NCBI RefSeq assembly: GCF_040649515.1
Contig: NZ_JBEZFP010000005.1
Coordinates: forward strand, 62,001-126,000
Direction of reading: 5' to 3'
DNA: 64,000 nucleotides
Source: Yinghuangia elevatio
GTDB lineage: Bacteria; Actinomycetota; Actinomycetes; Streptomycetales; Streptomycetaceae
The notes beneath the pieces are model-generated. The model worked only from the letters and a program-made list of their open reading frames with translations. It was not told where the DNA came from and did no database searches. The translations under genes and the position numbers were made by a program. Positions 1-8,317 of this stretch are shown in pieces. The first letter of the stretch is position 1; each line of letters starts with the position of its first letter.

Positions 1-10
1 CCCCGGCACG

Positions 11-1165
11 TTGGCCGGGGAAATGCTGAGCACGTGGGCGCTCCAGAACATGCCGTCGGGGGTCGTCGAGGGCTTCATCGCGGTGGCGGACGCCCGGCAG
101 CGGGTGGCCCTGGCCCAACGCCTCAACGGGTACGGCCCCCTCATGGAACGCCTGCTGGAACTCGACGAACCGGCGGTCAACGCGTCGCTGGTGACGCGGC
201 CTCACCTTCCCGCGAGACTCCGGCGCCGCATCCTCTCCGGTACGAGCCACGCCACCGGACGTCCCGGCAGCCTGGCCCTGCACGCCTCCGTCACGGTCGT
301 GAACTCCCGGCAGTCCTGGTTCAACGACACCAAGTACCAGGTGCTCACCCGCAACGCGACCACGATCGCCGAAGTGCTGCGCAGCCATCGGCCGCTCCAT
401 GCCCCGTACCAGGTCGCGGGGTGTCGGCGACTCGTGGAGTTGGGGCGCCTCGACCTGGTCGCGTCGTTCGTGGGCCGGACCGACCCCGCCCTCGGCGTAC
501 TCCCCCTGCCCGCGCTCGCCGACGCGCTGCGGGGCCCGCTGGCCGCCGCCGACCGCGACGCCGCCCTGGCCGCCTTGCGGGCGCTGACGAAGCGCCTCTT
601 CCGCAACTACCTCACCGCGCCCGACCTCCAGGAACTCACCCGCCACCTGGAAGTCGAGGACACCCCCGACTGGGCTGTGGTGGCCGCCGAAATGCGCGCG
701 CGCCCGCTGTCCGCCGACGTCCTCGCCGTCCTGGCCCAGCACGGCGAGGACATGCCTGAGGACCTCGCCCGCCTTCTGCTGACCACCGCCCCGGAACGTT
801 GCGCGCCGTACCTCGCGCACCGGACGGCCGAACTGGCCCGCCTCGCCCTCGACATCGCTCCGGTGGCACACCGGCGCACCGGGCCGTCGGACGAATTCGC
901 GTGGCTGGGGCCGTGTCTGGAGAAGGGCCTGTTGACCGCGGAAGACTGGGTGGCGCGCGGACGACCGGTCCGGCATGTCCTGCGCAGCTTCCGCCACGAC
1001 CAACGTCTGCGGGCGCGCGTGGACGCCGCCATCCGCGATCTGACGGTCCGCCACGGCCCGCTCTCCCTGGACACCTTGCTGGTCGTCGCCGTGCTCGCCG
1101 ACGACTTCCCGGGCACCCTCGCCGAACTGCTGGCCACCGCGACGGCCGCGACCGTGCCGACGTGA
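11..1165 (+). CDS. Hypothetical protein, possibly 5'-truncated
   Basis: I do not recognise a family. The product (up to 384 residues) is Leu/Ala/Arg-rich and looks all-alpha and soluble, with repeated short helical units such as PEDLARLLLTTAPERC, which would suit a HEAT-like scaffold. There is no signal peptide or membrane segment. The reading frame is open back to the window edge, so the TTG at 11 is only the first possible start seen here; an ATG follows at 23 and the true start may lie upstream. It is followed by 261 bases without a gene. That it is coding is supported by strong third-position GC bias along the whole frame; the function is unknown. Confidence 0.6.
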   Translation: MAGEMLSTWALQNMPSGVVEGFIAVADARQRVALAQRLNGYGPLMERLLELDEPAVNASLVTRPHLPARLRRRILSGTSHATGRPGSLALHASVTVVNSRQSWFNDTKYQVLTRNATTIAEVLRSHRPLHAPYQVAGCRRLVELGRLDLVASFVGRTDPALGVLPLPALADALRGPLAAADRDAALAALRALTKRLFRNYLTAPDLQELTRHLEVEDTPDWAVVAAEMRARPLSADVLAVLAQHGEDMPEDLARLLLTTAPERCAPYLAHRTAELARLALDIAPVAHRRTGPSDEFAWLGPCLEKGLLTAEDWVARGRPVRHVLRSFRHDQRLRARVDAAIRDLTVRHGPLSLDTLLVVAVLADDFPGTLAELLATATAATVPT

Positions 1166-1426
1166 CGTGAGCGCGTCCTGAGACGCCCCCGCCGCGGCGT
1201 CCGCTCCACCGGCGGAGGGTCGCGTGTCTCACGTACGCCCGCCTCCGCCCCGTCCGCCCCGTCCTCCCCCGACTGCCCGCCGGCCGCTGCGCCCGCCGTC
1301 CGGGCGGTCTTGAGGGTTCGCGGGGTGTGTGCTTACCTGCCCGAGGTTCCGCATTGATCGACTTGCACCCCGCGTCGATCGAGTCCTTCGGCGCGCCCTT
1401 GCGCCGGGCTTTCCGAGGAGCGAGGC

Positions 1427-1870
1427 ATGGCTACCCCGACGAAGGAACAACTCCTGCACTGGGCCGAGCAGTTCGTCGCGCTCTGGAATGCGGGCGAGAA
1501 GGACGCGTGGGTCGCCAACTGGCGGGCCGTCGCGCCCGGCGACTTCCGCATGCTCGACCCGGTGGGCACGCCCGAGAAGCACGGGTTCGAGACGTGCGCG
1601 CTGGAGGGCTGGGACCTGTTCCAGTCGGCCGTACGCCTGCGCCACCACCCGGGCACGGTCTACGTGTGCGCCAACGAGGTGGCCTGGGTCATGGAGAACC
1701 ACTTCTCGGTGCACGGCACCGAGCGGATGAGCATGAGCGTGGAGACGTACCGCTTCGAACCCGACGGCTCGGTGGTGATCCGCAACTACTACCGGCTCCC
1801 GGACTCGTCCGACGGCGAGATGGCCGAGATCTTCGAGACCTACCAGCCCACCCACCAGCCGGGGAGCTGA
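1427..1870 (+). CDS. SnoaL-like / NTF2-fold protein
   Basis: A 147-residue protein of the size and pattern of the NTF2-like (SnoaL) fold: an N-terminal helix with LLHWAEQFVALWNAGEKDAW, then alternating strands ending in FEPDGSVVIRNYYR. The family includes small-ligand cyclases, isomerases and binding proteins, usually cytoplasmic. No catalytic residues can be assigned with confidence here. GAGGAG at 1415-1420 lies six bases before the ATG, which fixes the start. It stands alone on the plus strand, so the context says nothing about the substrate. Confidence 0.7.
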   Translation: MATPTKEQLLHWAEQFVALWNAGEKDAWVANWRAVAPGDFRMLDPVGTPEKHGFETCALEGWDLFQSAVRLRHHPGTVYVCANEVAWVMENHFSVHGTERMSMSVETYRFEPDGSVVIRNYYRLPDSSDGEMAEIFETYQPTHQPGS

Positions 1871-2028
1871 CCGGCCCCGAACGGACAGCGCACTTCGGGG
1901 CGCGGCCTCCCGGCGTCCCGAGGCCCGCACACCGCCCGGAGTGCGCGGGTGACGGAACCGGATCCGGGGGGCCCGCGTCGACGCGAGACACCGCAACGGC
2001 GGTGGCGACGCGGAGACGGGGTGGGGAC

Positions 2029-2391
2029 GTGCGCCTGTGGCGGTGGACGGCATGGTGTTCGGTGGCCTGCGCGGCGGGCGGAATGGCGGCGTTCTTCGAG
2101 TTCGACCGTGTCGCGGCTGCCCGATGCCCGTACGAACGCGTACCCGCTCGGGAGTGGCTGCTGTCGTACGGGGCTCTGGCGGGCGGGGCCTTGGCGGTGG
2201 TGCTGTTCGCGGCGGCGTGCGTCGTGGCCGTGCGATCCGGGGTTTCCGTCGCCGATGAGCTCCTGTGGGGGCTCGCCCTGATGGCCTGTGTGGCGGCTGT
2301 GTTGGTCCTTTCGCTCGACGTGCTCGCAATCAGGACGCTGCACGACCGGCACAGCGTCAGTGAGATCACCGATTGCTTCGGCAAGGCGTGA
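2029..2391 (+). CDS. Small membrane protein
   Basis: About 120 residues from a GTG start at 2029. Three hydrophobic stretches are visible: WTAWCSVACAAGGMAAFF near the N-terminus, LLSYGALAGGALAVVLFAAACVVAV in the middle, and LLWGLALMACVAAVLVLSL near the end. They are separated by short charged loops, and a polar tail follows. I recognise no family; an integral membrane protein is the safe description. The frame is open far upstream, but the upstream part reads as non-coding, so the hydrophobic part from 2029 is taken as the gene. A GGAG at 2012-2015 is a weak, distant ribosome site, so the start is uncertain. Confidence 0.5.
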   Translation: MRLWRWTAWCSVACAAGGMAAFFEFDRVAAARCPYERVPAREWLLSYGALAGGALAVVLFAAACVVAVRSGVSVADELLWGLALMACVAAVLVLSLDVLAIRTLHDRHSVSEITDCFGKA

Positions 2392-2437
2392 CTTCGTGAC
2401 CGCGGTCTCCCGCCCCGGGCTGAGGCAGGATGGTCCG

Positions 2438-2968
2438 GTGCCAACGGGAGCGGACAGCATCGAGCTGAGCGAAGACGAACTGCGGGTGATCGCGGGTTAC
2501 GCCGCCGACTGCGCGGACCGGGTGCTGCCCGTCTTCGAACATGGCGTCCCCGGCGATCCAAGGCCCCGCGAATCCGTCGCCGCGGCACGGGACTTCGCCG
2601 GGGGCGGTCGGCGTACGGCCGAACTCCGGCAGAAGTCGTGGGCCGCGTACAAGGCCGCGCAGGAGGCAACCGCACCGGCCGTGGTCGACGCGGCACGGTC
2701 GGCGAGCCATGCCGCGGCGGCCGCGTACCTGCACCCCAAGGCGAGCGCTCATCAGGTGAAGCACATCCTGGGCGCCGCGGCGCACGCGGCGCGGGCGGAG
2801 GAGACGGCCGAGCCCGGCCTGCGGCTGGCGGGCGGGACCTTGGACTGGGCCCGCGTCCACGCCCCGCCGGAGGTCGTCGCGGTGCTCCGCCGCCTGCCCG
2901 CCGCGCCGCCCGGAGGCGGACGCGTCGGGGAACTCATCCGCCAACTCGACGCCGCAATCCGCGCCTGA
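2438..2968 (+). CDS. Putative immunity-family protein (often labelled SbcC-like)
   Basis: A 176-residue helical, alanine-rich protein. The pattern ELSEDELRVIAGYAADCADR near residue 10, GDPRPRESV, GGRRTAELR and then AAAAYLHPKASAHQVKHILG matches a small actinobacterial family annotated either as putative immunity protein or, misleadingly, as exonuclease SbcC. None of the SMC/SbcC nuclease features (Walker A, long coiled coil) is present. The GTG at 2438 is chosen because AGGCAGGA at 2423-2430 sits at good ribosome-site distance. No toxin gene is adjacent, so an immunity role is only a family-level suggestion. Confidence 0.5.
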   Translation: MPTGADSIELSEDELRVIAGYAADCADRVLPVFEHGVPGDPRPRESVAAARDFAGGGRRTAELRQKSWAAYKAAQEATAPAVVDAARSASHAAAAAYLHPKASAHQVKHILGAAAHAARAEETAEPGLRLAGGTLDWARVHAPPEVVAVLRRLPAAPPGGGRVGELIRQLDAAIRA

Positions 2969-3020
2969 GGCGCACGGCTCCCCGGCGATCCGGCGACCTG
3001 GTCCCCCGGCGAGGGGACTC

Positions 3021-3782
3021 TCAGCCGGTCGGCGCCGACGCCGGGATCGTCGCGGTCATGTTCAGGCGCACGAAGTCGAGCACCGGGGGTTCCAGGCGCG
3101 CGGCGACGGCGCGGACGACCGCGCGGCGCTCGGGTTCGGGCAGGTCGGTCAGGTAGGGCTGCAGGGCCGCATGGGCGAGGAAGTCCTCCAGGTCGGCGGT
3201 GGCTGTGAAGGACACGGGGGCGTTTGCGAGCCAGGCGCGGCCGCCGGCGAACCCGGCACCGGCCAGTCGCGCGGTCGTCTGCTCTGCGGTGGCGTAGTGG
3301 TTGCGCCCGGCGGTGTCGACGCCCAACTCGGCCAAGACGGCGCGGACCCGGGCCAGGCTCCCGTGACCGCCGCACTGCACGACCAAGTGCCCGCCCGGAC
3401 GCAGCACCCGGGCGAAGTCGGCGAACAGGGAGCCGTGGTCGCGCACCCAGTGCAGGGCCCCGGTGGAGAACACCGCGTCGAAGGTGTTGTCCTCGAAGGG
3501 CAGTTGGTCCTCGAGGTCCACCTGTCGCAGGACGAGGCGGTCCGCGTGCGGGGCGAGTCGGTCGCGGGCCTGGTCCAGCATGCTCCGCGAGACGTCGGCG
3601 GCGACCACGGAGGCCGAGGGGAACGTGCGCAGCAGCTCCCCGGTCACGCGTCCGCTGCCGCATCCGGCGTCCAGCACGGTTGCGTTCGGGGGCAGTTCCA
3701 GACGTGCGAGCACCTCGGTGCCCCAGGTGTGCTGGGCATCGCTGTGCAGGTCGTACGCCGACCCGGTCCACTGATCCGTCAT
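3021..3782 (-). CDS. Class I SAM-dependent methyltransferase
   Basis: A 253-residue cytoplasmic methyltransferase. Motif I VLDAGCGSGRVTG lies around residues 37-49, an acidic SAM-ribose site follows in VVAADVSRSML, and the post-motif segment DAVFSTGALHWVRD is the pattern of the Methyltransf_11/25 group, closest in style to trans-aconitate 2-methyltransferases. The tail RLNMTATIPASAP ends it cleanly. The ATG at 3782 is preferred over an in-frame start three codons upstream. It lies downstream of the iron importer operon on the same strand, but about 200 bases of repeat-rich DNA separate them, so co-transcription is unproven. Substrate unknown. Confidence 0.8.
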   Translation of the reverse strand: MTDQWTGSAYDLHSDAQHTWGTEVLARLELPPNATVLDAGCGSGRVTGELLRTFPSASVVAADVSRSMLDQARDRLAPHADRLVLRQVDLEDQLPFEDNTFDAVFSTGALHWVRDHGSLFADFARVLRPGGHLVVQCGGHGSLARVRAVLAELGVDTAGRNHYATAEQTTARLAGAGFAGGRAWLANAPVSFTATADLEDFLAHAALQPYLTDLPEPERRAVVRAVAARLEPPVLDFVRLNMTATIPASAPTG

Positions 3783-3839
3783 GACGCGCACTGTCCCACA
3801 CGCCCCGGGGGGACGCCGCCGGATTGTCCGGTGCGCGCC

Positions 3840-4010
3840 GCCGGTCGGGAGGCAGGCGGGCCTCGGTCGAGCGGTCAGGCGGCCGGGCCTCGGTCGGGTG
3901 GTCAGGCGGCGGGCGGGCGGCCTGCCCGCGGTCGGGTTGTCAGGCGGGCGGGCTTCGGTCGGGTGATCGCGCGGCGGTCAAGCGGTCAGGCGGTCAAGCG
4001 GTGGCGGGGC
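3840..4010. repeat. Degenerate ~30-bp GC-rich tandem repeat
   Basis: Imperfect copies of a GGGCCTCGGTCG / GGTCAGGCGG pattern run through the gap between the methyltransferase and the ABC ATPase and reach into the last codons of the ATPase. No open frame with sensible composition or promoter is seen in it. Confidence 0.6.
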
Positions 4011-4923
4011 GGCGGCCGCCCAGGGGGACGACCAAGGGGACTCCTGCCACCGGGCATTCGATGACCTTGGACTTGAGGCGGAAGACCTCCTCGACGAGTT
4101 CGGCGGTGACGACCTCGGCGGGCGGGCCCGCGGCGACGACGGCGCCGTCGCGCATGGCGATCAGGTGGTCGGCGTACCGGCAGGCGTGGTTGAGCTCGTG
4201 GAGGACCATGACGACCGTGCGTGCGTCGGTGCGGCCGAGGTCGGCGACCAGTTCCAGGACGTCTACCTGGTAGGCGAGGTCGAGGTACGTGGTCGGCTCG
4301 TCGAGCAGCAATACCGGCGCGTTCTGGGCCAGGGCCATGGCGATCCACACGCGTTGCCGCTGGCCGCCCGACAGTTCCTCGATCCTGCGGTCGGCGAGCG
4401 CGGCCGTGCCGGTGGCTTCGAGTGCGGCGTCCACCACGGCGTCGTCGTCGCGCGACCACTGGCGCCACCAACGCTGGTGCGGGGTACGGCCGCGCGCGGC
4501 GAGGTCACGCACGGTGATGCCGTCCGGGGCCGTGGGCGTCTGCGGCAACAGCCCCAGCTTGAGGGCGAATTCGCGTGCGGAGAGGGTGGAGACGTCGGCG
4601 CCGTCCAGGTGTACGGCGCCGGCCTGCGGCTTGAGCAGTCGGGCGAGCGCCCGCAAGGCCGTGGACTTGCCGCACGCGTTGGGGCCGACCAGGGCGGTGA
4701 CCTTCCCGGCCGGGATCTCCAGGTCGAGGCCGGCGGAGACGGTGCGGGAGCCGTACGCGAGGGTCAGTTCGTGGGCGGAGAGCGAGAGCGGCCGCGCAAC
4801 CGCCCGATCGGCCTTTGCAGCCACGTGATCCGTCGCGGCACTGTCGGACCCGACACCCACTCCGACACCGCCCGTCCCGACGCGGTCGCTCCCGGCTTGC
4901 TCGGTTGCGGTCTCTGACGCCAT
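3994..4923 (-). CDS. Ferric-siderophore ABC importer, ATP-binding subunit
   Basis: A 309-residue FepC/FecE-type ATPase that would power import through the two permeases encoded just upstream. Walker A GPNACGKST is at about residues 80-88, the signature LSGGQRQR at 184-191, Walker B VLLLDEPTTYLD from about 204, and the switch histidine in VVMVLHELNH. A 45-residue Gly/Ala-rich extension, not needed for the fold, precedes the domain. The ATG starts one base after the TGA of the second permease, so the three transport genes form one coupled operon. Position beside the siderophore-binding protein and NIS genes gives the likely substrate: the siderophore made by this locus. Confidence 0.93.
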   Translation of the reverse strand: MASETATEQAGSDRVGTGGVGVGVGSDSAATDHVAAKADRAVARPLSLSAHELTLAYGSRTVSAGLDLEIPAGKVTALVGPNACGKSTALRALARLLKPQAGAVHLDGADVSTLSAREFALKLGLLPQTPTAPDGITVRDLAARGRTPHQRWWRQWSRDDDAVVDAALEATGTAALADRRIEELSGGQRQRVWIAMALAQNAPVLLLDEPTTYLDLAYQVDVLELVADLGRTDARTVVMVLHELNHACRYADHLIAMRDGAVVAAGPPAEVVTAELVEEVFRLKSKVIECPVAGVPLVVPLGGRRPATA

Positions 4924-4924
4924 G

Positions 4925-5974
4925 TCAGCCTCCCTTCCCCACCCGGTTAGTCCGGGCGAGCAGCCACATCAGGTACGGGGCGCCGACCACGCCGGTCACG
5001 ATGCCGACCGGGAGTTCGGTCGGCGAGAACAGCGTGCGGCCGAGCAGGTCGGCGGCGACGATGAGCACCGCGCCGGTGAGCGCGCTCGCCACGAGCGGGA
5101 TTTCCGCGCGTCCGGTCAGTCGCCGGGCCACCTGCGGCGCCCCGAGCGCGACGAAGCCGATGAGTCCGGCGGACGCGCACGCCATCGCCGCGAGGCAGGT
5201 CGCGAGGACCAGCAGCACGATGCGGGCCCGGCCGATGCCGATGCCGAGTCCGCGGGCGGTGTCGTCGTCGAACTGGAGGAGCTGGTACGCCCGCCCGAGT
5301 GCCAGGACCGGCGGCACCAAGACCAACAGCCCCAGCCCGACCCACTTCACGTGCGTGTAGTCGCGGCCGTTGAGGCTGCCGGTGAGCCACACCATCACGC
5401 GTGACGCCTGGTCGATGTCGGCCTTGGCGAGCATCCACCGGTTGAGGGCGATGAGCGCGCCCTGCATGGCGAGGCCGACCAGGACGAAGCGGTAGCCGGT
5501 GATCGCGCCGCCGCGGTAGGCGAACAGGTAGATCGCGGTCGCGGCGGCGAGTGCGCCGCACAGTGCGCCGAACGGGACACCGCCGTACGACCCGGCCCCG
5601 GCCGCCGTGACGCCGCCGAAGAGGATGGCGGTGATGGCCCCGGTGCCCGCGCCCGCGGAGATGCCGATCAGGTCGGGACTCGCGAGCGGGTTGCGGGTGA
5701 CCGCCTGGAAGACCGCGCCGGCCAGGCCGAAGGCGACCCCGACGAGGACGGCGGTGAGGGCGCGCGGCAGCCGGAGTTCGCGTACCACCAGGTTGCTGTC
5801 GCCGGAGCCGTAGCCGAACAGCGCGCCGAGGACCTGGTCGACGGACAGGTTGCTGTACGTGCCCAGGCACAGCGACAGGACCATCATCGCGAAGCCGACC
5901 AGCACGAGGCCGCCGTTGGCGGCCAGCACGCGCGGCCGGAGCATGATCCCGAACGGGCCCACGGAGAGCTTCAC
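4925..5974 (-). CDS. Ferric-siderophore ABC importer, FecCD-type permease 2
   Basis: A 349-residue inner-membrane permease with about ten hydrophobic segments. It carries FecCD landmarks: RLPRALTAVLVGVAFGLAGA, QAVTRNPLASPDLIGISAGAG near residue 100, and C-terminal GLIGFVALGAPQVARRLTG, which is the cytoplasmic coupling loop contacting the ATPase. The GTG start at 5974 overlaps the upstream permease stop in a GTGA (5971-5974), indicating translational coupling. With the other permease it should form the heterodimeric channel for a ferric siderophore. Confidence 0.92.
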   Translation of the reverse strand: MKLSVGPFGIMLRPRVLAANGGLVLVGFAMMVLSLCLGTYSNLSVDQVLGALFGYGSGDSNLVVRELRLPRALTAVLVGVAFGLAGAVFQAVTRNPLASPDLIGISAGAGTGAITAILFGGVTAAGAGSYGGVPFGALCGALAAATAIYLFAYRGGAITGYRFVLVGLAMQGALIALNRWMLAKADIDQASRVMVWLTGSLNGRDYTHVKWVGLGLLVLVPPVLALGRAYQLLQFDDDTARGLGIGIGRARIVLLVLATCLAAMACASAGLIGFVALGAPQVARRLTGRAEIPLVASALTGAVLIVAADLLGRTLFSPTELPVGIVTGVVGAPYLMWLLARTNRVGKGG

Positions 5975-7029
5975 TTGGTGCGCTCCTTCAGGCGTCCGCT
6001 CTTGATGAGGGCGACCAGGAAGGGCGCGCCGATGAACGCGGTGACGACACCGACCTCGAGTTCGGCCGGGCGGGCGACCAGGCGGCCGATGACGTCGGCG
6101 GTCAGCATCAGGATCCCGCCGGCGAGTCCCGAGCAGGGGATCAGCCAGCGGGCGTCCGGCCCGATGAGGGTGCGGACGATGTGCGGGATGACCAGGCCCA
6201 CGAAGGTGATCGGTCCGGCGGCGGCAACCGCGGCGCCGGTGAGCAGGATCACCGCGAGGGCGCCGAGCGCCCGGGTGCGGCGTACCGGCGTACCCAGGCT
6301 GCTGGCGAGGTCGTCGCCGAGTGCCAGGGCGTTGAGGCGGCCGGCCAGGAAGAGGGCGATGCCGAGGCCGACGGCGATGAACGGGGCGATCTGCCAGCCC
6401 AGGTCGCTGTCCCGTCCGGCGAGCGAGCCGACCGCCCAACTGCGGTACTGGTCGAGGGTGTTGACGTCGAGAAGGACCAGCGCGTTGGTGAAGGCCTCCA
6501 GGAGTGCGGTCACCGCGGCGCCCGCGAGGGCCAGTTTGGCCGGGGTGGCGCCGCCGTAGCCGGTGCCGCCGACGATGTACGCGAGCCCGCCCGCCACCGC
6601 GCCCATCAGGAACGCGAACCAGATGTACTGGTACGACGCGGTCCAGCCGAACAGCCCGATCGCGCCCGCCACGCCGAACGCGCCACCCGCGCTGATGCCG
6701 ATGAGCCCCGGGTCGCCCAGCGGGTTCCGGGTGATCTCCTGCGCGACCGCGCCCGCGACGCCGAGGGACAGGCCGACGAGGAGGCCGAGCACCGTGCGCG
6801 GCATGCGCAGGTCCAGGACGACGACGGCGTCTCCGTCGCGGCTGCCCCCGAGCGCCGCGAACACGTCCGAGAGAGGGACGTTCTTGGTGCCGATCGCGAG
6901 GGACGCGAACGCCGCGACGACCAGCACGCCGAACAGCCCCGCCACCACCGCCGAATTGCGGCGTGGGCTGCGGCGGGGCGGGGGCTGGGGGTCGGCGGGA
7001 GTCGGCGGTGCGGCTCCGGCCTTGAGCAT
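5971..7029 (-). CDS. Ferric-siderophore ABC importer, FecCD-type permease 1
   Basis: A 352-residue FecCD permease, first gene of the minus-strand importer operon. Landmarks are LRMPRTVLGLLVGLSLGVAGA, EITRNPLGDPGLIGISAGGA and the coupling loop ITFVGLVIPHIVRTLIGP. A proline-rich cytoplasmic head (about 25 residues) precedes the first membrane segment. ATG at 7029 is used; a GTG at 7038 is the alternative, and neither has a clear ribosome site. An iron-box-like palindrome at 7045-7063 begins only 16 bases upstream of the start, as expected for a gene shut off when iron is plentiful. Confidence 0.92.
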   Translation of the reverse strand: MLKAGAAPPTPADPQPPPRRSPRRNSAVVAGLFGVLVVAAFASLAIGTKNVPLSDVFAALGGSRDGDAVVVLDLRMPRTVLGLLVGLSLGVAGAVAQEITRNPLGDPGLIGISAGGAFGVAGAIGLFGWTASYQYIWFAFLMGAVAGGLAYIVGGTGYGGATPAKLALAGAAVTALLEAFTNALVLLDVNTLDQYRSWAVGSLAGRDSDLGWQIAPFIAVGLGIALFLAGRLNALALGDDLASSLGTPVRRTRALGALAVILLTGAAVAAAGPITFVGLVIPHIVRTLIGPDARWLIPCSGLAGGILMLTADVIGRLVARPAELEVGVVTAFIGAPFLVALIKSGRLKERTK

Positions 7030-7044
7030 TGCGGGCACGGCTAG

Positions 7045-7063
7045 GAAGGTAAGGCATGCCTTA
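7045..7063. promoter_or_regulatory. Candidate iron box 1 (DtxR/IdeR/DmdR type)
   Basis: Contains the perfect 14-base palindrome TAAGGCATGCCTTA (7050-7063). Laid on the 19-base DtxR/IdeR consensus TTAGGTTAGGCTAACCTAA, 12 of 19 positions agree by my count. It sits directly before the permease gene, so it would control the importer operon. Confidence 0.6.
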
Positions 7064-7095
7064 TACCGACGTACACCCCCCCTTGGTGTCGGTAT

Positions 7096-7114
7096 TCGGG
7101 CAAGGCTTACCTTC
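7096..7114. promoter_or_regulatory. Candidate iron box 2 (weaker)
   Basis: Core AAGGCTTACCTT at 7102-7113 in the centre of the divergent region; about 12 of 19 positions agree with the DtxR/IdeR consensus, with a poor left half. It could extend cooperative binding between boxes 1 and 3. Confidence 0.4.
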
Positions 7115-7130
7115 TTCCCACAAGGAGATG

Positions 7131-7149
7131 TTAGGTAGCCCTTACCTGA
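7131..7149. promoter_or_regulatory. Candidate iron box 3 (best match)
   Basis: TTAGGTAGCCCTTACCTGA agrees with the DtxR/IdeR consensus at 13 of 19 positions, including the diagnostic TTAGGT and ACCT half-site ends. It ends 43 bases before the binding-protein ATG, where a core promoter is expected, so iron-loaded repressor would block that gene and probably the biosynthetic genes after it. Confidence 0.7.
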
Positions 7150-7192
7150 TGCTCCGGTCGGTGTACCGCTTCCTGCCCCATGGAGATCCCCC

Positions 7193-8173
7193 ATGCGTAC
7201 CGCCCCCCGCCGCTGGCGTTCCAGAGTCGCGGCGGCAGCCATGGCCGCCGCACTCACGGTCGGCCTCGCCGCCTGCGGCGACGACACGAAGGACGACGCC
7301 GCGTCGACGGGTGCCTCGGCCGGATTCCCCCGCACGATCACGCACGACAAGGGCACCACCGAGATCAAGGACAAGCCGAAGCGCATCGTCGCGCTCGACA
7401 ACAGCCTGGTCGAGGCGGTCGCGGCACTGGACCGACCGCTCGTCGGCGGCATCGGGTCCTACCGCGACCAGAAGGGCTTCCCCGACTACCTCGGCGAGTC
7501 CGTGAAGGACACCAAGGACGTCGGGCCGCTCGACAACCCCAACCTCGAGCAGATCGTGGCCCTCAAGCCGGACCTGATCATCTCGGCGACCGTACGGCAC
7601 GACCCGCTGTACGACCAGTTGGCCAAGATCGCCCCGACCGTGTTCGTCAAGACCACCGGGCCGACGTGGAAGGACAACATCAAGCTGGTCGCCCAGGCCC
7701 TCGGCGAGGAGCAGAAGGCGACCGAGAAGCTGACCGCGTACGAGGCCCGCGCCAAGAAGATCGGCGACGCGATCAACGCGAAGGCCGGCAACCCCACGGT
7801 GTCGGTGGTCCGCTTCGTCGACGGCCCGACGCGCATCTACCTGCCCAAGACGTTCAGCGGCATCGTGCTCGCCGACATGGGCATCGCACGGCCGGAGAAC
7901 CAGCGCGACCCGGAGAAGTTCAACATCGAGATCAGCGAGGAGCAGATCGGCCTCGCGGACGCGGACTACATCTTCGTGACCTCGTTCTCCGGCGGTGAGG
8001 AGCGCAAGGCCAGGTTCCTCGCCAACCCGCTGTGGCAGCGCCTCAAGGCGGTCGCCGACCAGCATGTGTACGAGGTGGCCGACGAGAAGTGGATGACCTC
8101 TGTGTCGCTCCAGGGCGCACACGTCATCCTGGACGACCTGGCCAAGAACTTCGGGGTCGACGCCGCGAAGTAG
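7193..8173 (+). CDS. Ferric-siderophore substrate-binding lipoprotein
   Basis: A 326-residue FecB/FhuD-type (class III) binding protein that would be anchored outside the membrane and hand the ferric siderophore to the divergent FecCD importer. The signal peptide ends in lipobox LAAC with Cys28 as lipidation site. The mature part starts with ITHDKGTTEIKDKPKRIVAL, the typical opening of the first lobe, and carries LEQIVALKPDLIIS and later ADYIFVTSF. GGAG at 7182-7185 lies seven bases before the ATG. It is preceded by the best iron box of the window and followed by a hairpin at 8238-8274. Confidence 0.93.
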   Translation: MRTAPRRWRSRVAAAAMAAALTVGLAACGDDTKDDAASTGASAGFPRTITHDKGTTEIKDKPKRIVALDNSLVEAVAALDRPLVGGIGSYRDQKGFPDYLGESVKDTKDVGPLDNPNLEQIVALKPDLIISATVRHDPLYDQLAKIAPTVFVKTTGPTWKDNIKLVAQALGEEQKATEKLTAYEARAKKIGDAINAKAGNPTVSVVRFVDGPTRIYLPKTFSGIVLADMGIARPENQRDPEKFNIEISEEQIGLADADYIFVTSFSGGEERKARFLANPLWQRLKAVADQHVYEVADEKWMTSVSLQGAHVILDDLAKNFGVDAAK

Positions 8174-8237
8174 CCTGCGCCCGCGACCGGAGCGGGCGCA
8201 CCACCCGGAACCTGCCGCGCGTACCCGCCCGGCACGA

Positions 8238-8274
8238 GGCGGGGGCCGTGGACCGTCCACCCACGGCCCCCGCC
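8238..8274 (+). terminator. Strong hairpin between transport and biosynthesis genes
   Basis: A perfect 14-bp GC-rich stem (8238-8251 with 8261-8274) around a 9-base loop. There is no T-run. It can act as a partial terminator that lets the abundant binding protein be made in excess over the downstream enzymes, since no obvious second promoter or iron box precedes 8318. Confidence 0.55.
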
Positions 8275-8317
8275 GCCACCCGGGCGGAGGTACGCACCCG
8301 CATACCTGGAGGGACGT

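Noticed and set aside
1166..1426. Possible terminator after the first gene
   Set aside because: CGTGAG and CTCACG around 1166-1230 pair only over six bases with a long loop; too weak to annotate.
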